A stretch of DNA of 64,000 bases from Peribolospora baueri (taxonomy: Eukaryota > Basidiomycota > Peribolosporomycetes > Peribolosporales > Peribolosporaceae), in assembly GCA_029717555.1 (NCBI GenBank), contig JAMDHS010000053.1:95439-159438 (forward strand). Reading direction: 5' to 3'. Made by a program: the position numbers and the translations under genes. The notes beneath the pieces are model-generated. The model saw nothing but the letters and a program-made list of their open reading frames with translations, was not told the origin of the DNA and made no database searches. How positions within the stretch are numbered: position 1 is the stretch's first letter; each line of letters begins with the position of its first letter. Shown here one piece after another: positions 60,443 to 64,000 of the stretch.

Positions 60443-63248
60443 ATGAGCTCGCCCTCCTCGTCGTCGCCCGCCAGCTCGTTCCCCGACAGTCGCCCTTCCG
60501 CATTTCAACCGCACATAGCCCCTTACCAGGACGACGAGCCGAACCCGTTCGCCGATGCCGTCTCCTCAGGCCGACCCATCTATACCTCTGATACCCCTCT
60601 CGCACCTGAGAACGAAGATGTAGGGAAGGCTGAGAACGCCGCTTCCCCCGACGCTCAGGGGGCTGAGCCGAAGACGAGGCCGGGTTCGGCCACGCCAGGC
60701 GCAGACAGAGTCGTCGTCAGCCCGCTCGACACGCCCTCCGGCCAGAGCACCCCGCAGCCCGGCGTCATGAGCATCACCTCGGGCATAGTAGGTCTTTCTG
60801 TTGATGGTCCTTCAAGGAACGGCTCGTCCGCTGTTTTGCCTACATCGCCGCCAACCGCACCGCCCGTCCTCGCCCCGGCGACGTCCCTGGCCCGTGGAGA
60901 GGGGGAGACGGGCACTGGCGGCGGAAACCCTTCGCAGAGTCTGAGGGGGGACGAGAGGCGGGAGGAGGAGGAGCGGAATAAACGGGCGGGAGAGGTGAGT
61001 TGCTACGTAGTCTCCTCGCATCACGCACCCCCCTCTGAACCGTCTTGCTCGCTATGCATCAGGCGCCTTCGAACTTGTCCTCTCCTCCCTCCTCTCGCCC
61101 TCCGCCATTCTTCGACGCCTCTCTCTCTTCCTCTGCTCCATTGTCCGAGCCCCTCGCGACATCCAGTCCATTTACCTCTGCCCCGCTTGGCTCGGCTCCA
61201 ATGTCTCCCGGCCAACAAGCCCCTTTCTCGCGCGAGCCATTTGCCACTTCTAGCGATTCCGGTCACGTCGACGGACCGTATCAACAGCAGCAACGTCAAG
61301 CAGAGCTTGACGAGGACCTCAGTAGACCCAAATTCGAGATCAAGGTGGCGAACCCGCAGAAGGTCGGGGACGCGCTGAGCGCGCATACCGTTTATACCGT
61401 GGCTACCAAGGTTTGTTTTATTCCCACTACGCTCCCCATTGGTCCAGACAGGCCGTGGCTTACTGGGGTCATCCCCTCCCGTCTTGCGGCAGACCAACGC
61501 GGCCAACTATCGCTCGCGCGAGTTCTCTGTCCTGCGAAGGTACAACGATTTTCTTTGGCTTTATAACCAGGTCATTCACAACAACCCTGGCGTCGTCGTC
61601 CCTCCCGTGCCGGAGAAGGTGGCCGTCGGTGAGTCGGACGGGAGGAGGGACGGAGGAGATGAGTGCGAGACCTGATGATTGCCATTTCCCGTCTTTTCTG
61701 CATCATTTCTAGGCCGCTTCTCATCCGCTTTGATTGAACAGCGCAGAAGGGCTTTGCAGTCGTGCGTGCAGAAGATGGCGAACCACCCTCTACTCTACGC
61801 TGACGAGGACCTGAAACTGTTCTTGGAGAGCGATAATTTTGCCAACGTGGTATGTCCTTCCTCTCGCCTTGACACGTTCCTAGTCCGCTGTTTCCCGCTC
61901 TCTTCCTTTGCTGATATCCGTACCACCTGACCGACGCAGTTGAAGCAGCGGAGGCTCGACCCGGCGACGCCCACGACCCCGGCCAGTGCCGTGGAGAGCA
62001 AGGGTTTCATGGGCATGGGTTCGTGGGGCAACAGTTTCACCGCACCCAAGTTCCACGAGAGTGATGAGGTCAGTCCCGATCGCATTTGCGATGCGTATCG
62101 CATCCGACTGACACCTGTCTCGCCGCCTTCTGCTTGCAAAGTGGTTCGAGCGAGAAAAGGCATATCTCGACGGTCTGGAGGCGGCACTGAAGCAGTTGAC
62201 AAAGGCGATCGACCATCTGTCGAGGCAACGCAAAGGTGCGCTCGTCTACCGTGCCATGTCCTTTCTCCCAGGCGTCTCATCTCTCCCCGTTCGTCACCTG
62301 CGGGCAGAACTGGCTGCGGCGACGATGGCGTTCTCCGAGGTGCTCCTCGCCCTCAGCACCTCGTCGCTCTCCCGGAACCTTAGCCACGCCCTGGCCACGC
62401 TCGGAAATCTGCAGAGGAAGGTGAAGGAGCTGTATGAGGTGCAGGCCAAGGCGGACGTCGCAGGCTTGGGGAACACGACAGAGGAGTACGCGAGGATCGT
62501 GGGCAGTGTGAGGGTGAGTGACTCGATATCTACGTTTCGTCCGTCACCCGCTCAAATTTTTTTTTGGTTTTTTAGATCGCCTTTGCTTCGCGCGTCCGTA
62601 CGTGGACGACATGGCAAACGGCCGAGAACGATCTGCGGAGACTCAAGGCAAACCACGAAAAGGCGAAGCGGCAGGGCCGTATGCACCCCGATCGGCTCGC
62701 CATCACGCTGCAGGAGCTCGCCGAGGTACGCACACCGTCGCGTCGCCTCGCGTCTCGTCGCGTGAGGGCCGCCCCGCTGATCCGTTCCTGTTTCCGCCCC
62801 ATCGGACAGTCGGAGCGTCGATGTCTCGACCTCAAGCGCGACTTTGACGACGTCTCCAAGCTCGTCAAGGCCGAGGTGGCCAGGTTTGACAAGGAGCGAG
62901 TGGAGGACTTTAAAGAGGCCGTGGAGGAGTTTCTCGAAGGAGCGATCGATCGGCAGACCGAGGTGCGTCGCACCTGTCCGTCCCACCGCCGCGTTTCACA
63001 CTCGCCGCTGACCGCCCCCCTCCAATCGCCCATCCGCCCCGCAGGTCATCCAAGAGTGGGAAAAGTACATGGACGTCCTCCAGCGCCAGATGGGCGCCAA
63101 CCCCAACGCCGCCCCGCCGCCGCCCCAGCACCAGCACCAGCACCAGCACCAGCACCAGCACCAGCACCAGCACCAGCACCAGCCACAGCCGCCGCAATCC
63201 CCGTCCGCCGTCACCGCTGCCAGCGCTGCTGGCGCTCTTGGTAGTTGA
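60443..63248 (+). CDS. VPS5: Retromer sorting nexin VPS5 (PX-BAR)
   Basis: Membrane-bending subunit of retromer for endosome-to-Golgi recycling. The N-terminal 280 or so residues are disordered and Ser/Pro/Thr-rich (PNPFADAV near the start). The PX domain has FEIKVANPQKVGDALSAHTV, SREFSVLRRYNDFLWLY, GVVVPPVPEK and FSSALIEQRRRALQSCVQKM. The BAR domain follows: WFEREKAYLDGLEAALKQL, LAAATMAFSEVLLALS, WQTAENDLRRLKANHEKAK and LVKAEVARFDKERVEDF. Ten exons: 60443-60994, 61063-61410, 61493-61628, 61713-61849, 61940-62068, 62142-62235, 62307-62513, 62576-62725, 62810-62962 and 63045-63248. A Gln-His repeat and an Ala-rich tail end the protein at GALGS. PX plus BAR with this motif set is Vps5/SNX1. Confidence 0.93.
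63126..63182 (+). repeat. CAG CAC codon repeat encoding Q(HQ)9 in VPS5
   Basis: Nineteen codons alternate exactly CAG and CAC. The tract is in frame with the last VPS5 exon and precedes a Pro/Gln/Ala-rich C-terminus. Because the unit is six bases, slippage by whole units keeps the frame. Confidence 0.95.
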
Positions 63249-63523
63249 TCCCTTGTATCCAGCGCATCCGGCTTTGCTTTTTTAATGTTATAAAAGCCCA
63301 TCGGAGAGTTTGGCCCGATGAAAGAGGTACTTGGAAGGCGTCGGGGGACTACGCGAGCAAGGTGGGCTCGACCGCCCACAGCGACGTTTTACAGACGCCG
63401 CCCTCCCGCGACGCGTCGAAGTTCGCCCGCCCCGCCAATATCATATCACATCATACACCTCGCCCTCATCGCGCTGACACTCACAAACTCCTACGTCGGT
63501 GCTGAGTTGAGCCGTCGCGACCC

Positions 63524-64000
63524 ATGATGGCTCCGTTCAACGTATTCAAGAGGGTGGGTTGTCGGAGCCATCGTCATGCATCCCGACGTTCGTCGTCGCG
63601 ATCCCGACCGAGCCTTGAAGCCAGTGTCCAGGACGATCTTGGCCGTCGCCGTCGAAATCCGAGCCTTGGGCCCTGGCCGTTGCTTCGTTGTCTGTCCGCT
63701 GTGGCACGCATCCCCGTCTCCCAGACTGTGACGACGACAAACAGCGATAGCGCTCCGCCCACTCCCGTCATAAATCAAACCGTGAGATATGTGAAGCGGA
63801 TACGGTTCCGTATGATCAAGATGGAATTTAGAGAGAACATGAGGTCGGTCTCCAGCCGGGCCTTGGAGTGCTTCACAGAAACGGCGGTGGCTCGGCGGAG
63901 GCTTGCGCTGCCGCCCATCGCGCCGACGACGTGGGACGGGCCCTTCGTGTGGGACGACGGTGAGCGTGCGCCCATGTACGACGGTCGAGAACTGTGTGCG
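63524..64000 (+). CDS. Partial hypothetical ORF open to the window end
   Basis: An open frame from the paired ATGs at 63524 runs without a stop to base 64000 (about 159 codons, 3' truncated). It begins MMAPFNVFKRVGCRSHRH, is Arg/Ser-rich, then has VRYVKRIRFRMIKMEFRENM and ALPPIAPTTWDGPFVWDDGE near the end. I recognise no domain. The basic amphipathic stretch and N-terminal Arg/Ser richness would suit a mitochondrial or nucleic-acid-associated protein, but this is a guess. A GTGAGC donor at 63960 may start an intron, which would change the last residues. It lies 275 bp after VPS5 on the same strand. A competing minus-strand frame (63491-63778) has less support because it ends inside the region. 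Confidence 0.35.
   Translation, partial: MMAPFNVFKRVGCRSHRHASRRSSSRSRPSLEASVQDDLGRRRRNPSLGPWPLLRCLSAVARIPVSQTVTTTNSDSAPPTPVINQTVRYVKRIRFRMIKMEFRENMRSVSSRALECFTETAVARRRLALPPIAPTTWDGPFVWDDGERAPMYDGRELCA

Overview
The window looks like chromosomal DNA of a basidiomycete fungus, most likely a red-yeast relative (Pucciniomycotina, Rhodotorula/Sporobolomyces-like). The reasons are GC-rich, tightly packed genes on both strands, many short GT-AG introns (about 50-110 nt, up to eleven per gene), pyrimidine-rich promoters, and a conserved set of fungal housekeeping genes. The taxon is an inference from this style, not a database match.

Layout. 1-6.9 kb: SUB2 (5' truncated), the mitochondrial phosphate carrier MIR1, ornithine carbamoyltransferase ARG3 (minus) and, divergent from it, a small RNase P/MRP Rpp14/Pop5-type subunit. 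7.7-18.8 kb: three minus-strand genes for lipid and glycan metabolism (steryl-ester-hydrolase-type lipase, phospholipase D without PX/PH domains, secreted PNGase A-type amidase). 19.3-28.6 kb: three ubiquitin-ligase components in a row (APC2, an FBXO9/Hrt3-type F-box protein, a RING/coiled-coil protein). 29.1-34.2 kb: an MFS transporter and the U2AF large subunit. 35.0-43.7 kb: secreted GH31 alpha-glucosidase (12 exons), a HAD phosphatase and the U4/U6 snRNP protein PRP4. 44.1-52.2 kb: a PMT4-type protein O-mannosyltransferase and the LIM-RhoGAP protein LRG1. 53.7-56.5 kb: an unusual eIF4E-family protein. 58.9-63.2 kb: a PXMP2/Mpv17-type membrane protein divergent from the retromer sorting nexin VPS5. 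An open reading frame of unknown function runs off the right end.

The one clearly non-housekeeping patch is 56.9-58.5 kb. It holds scrambled remnants of a Ty3/Gypsy-type retrotransposon, including a perfect 145-bp inverted repeat of a gag segment around a 60-bp spacer, nested inside an outer inverted repeat of about 56 bp. This is the strongest structural anomaly seen. I found no convincing new multi-gene system; the best leads are this fold-back locus, the eIF4E-like protein that lacks the eIF4G-contact tryptophan, a charged insertion with dibasic sites in the alpha-glucosidase, tiny terminal exons in SUB2 and MIR1, and a repeated 7-mer in a low-GC non-coding islet near 15.3-15.6 kb.

The genes are ordinary cell-biology modules (splicing, protein modification, secretion, ubiquitin, lipid turnover) rather than one pathway. 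Exon boundaries were read by eye from GT/AG sites and reading-frame continuity; CDS coordinates span first to last coding base, introns included.
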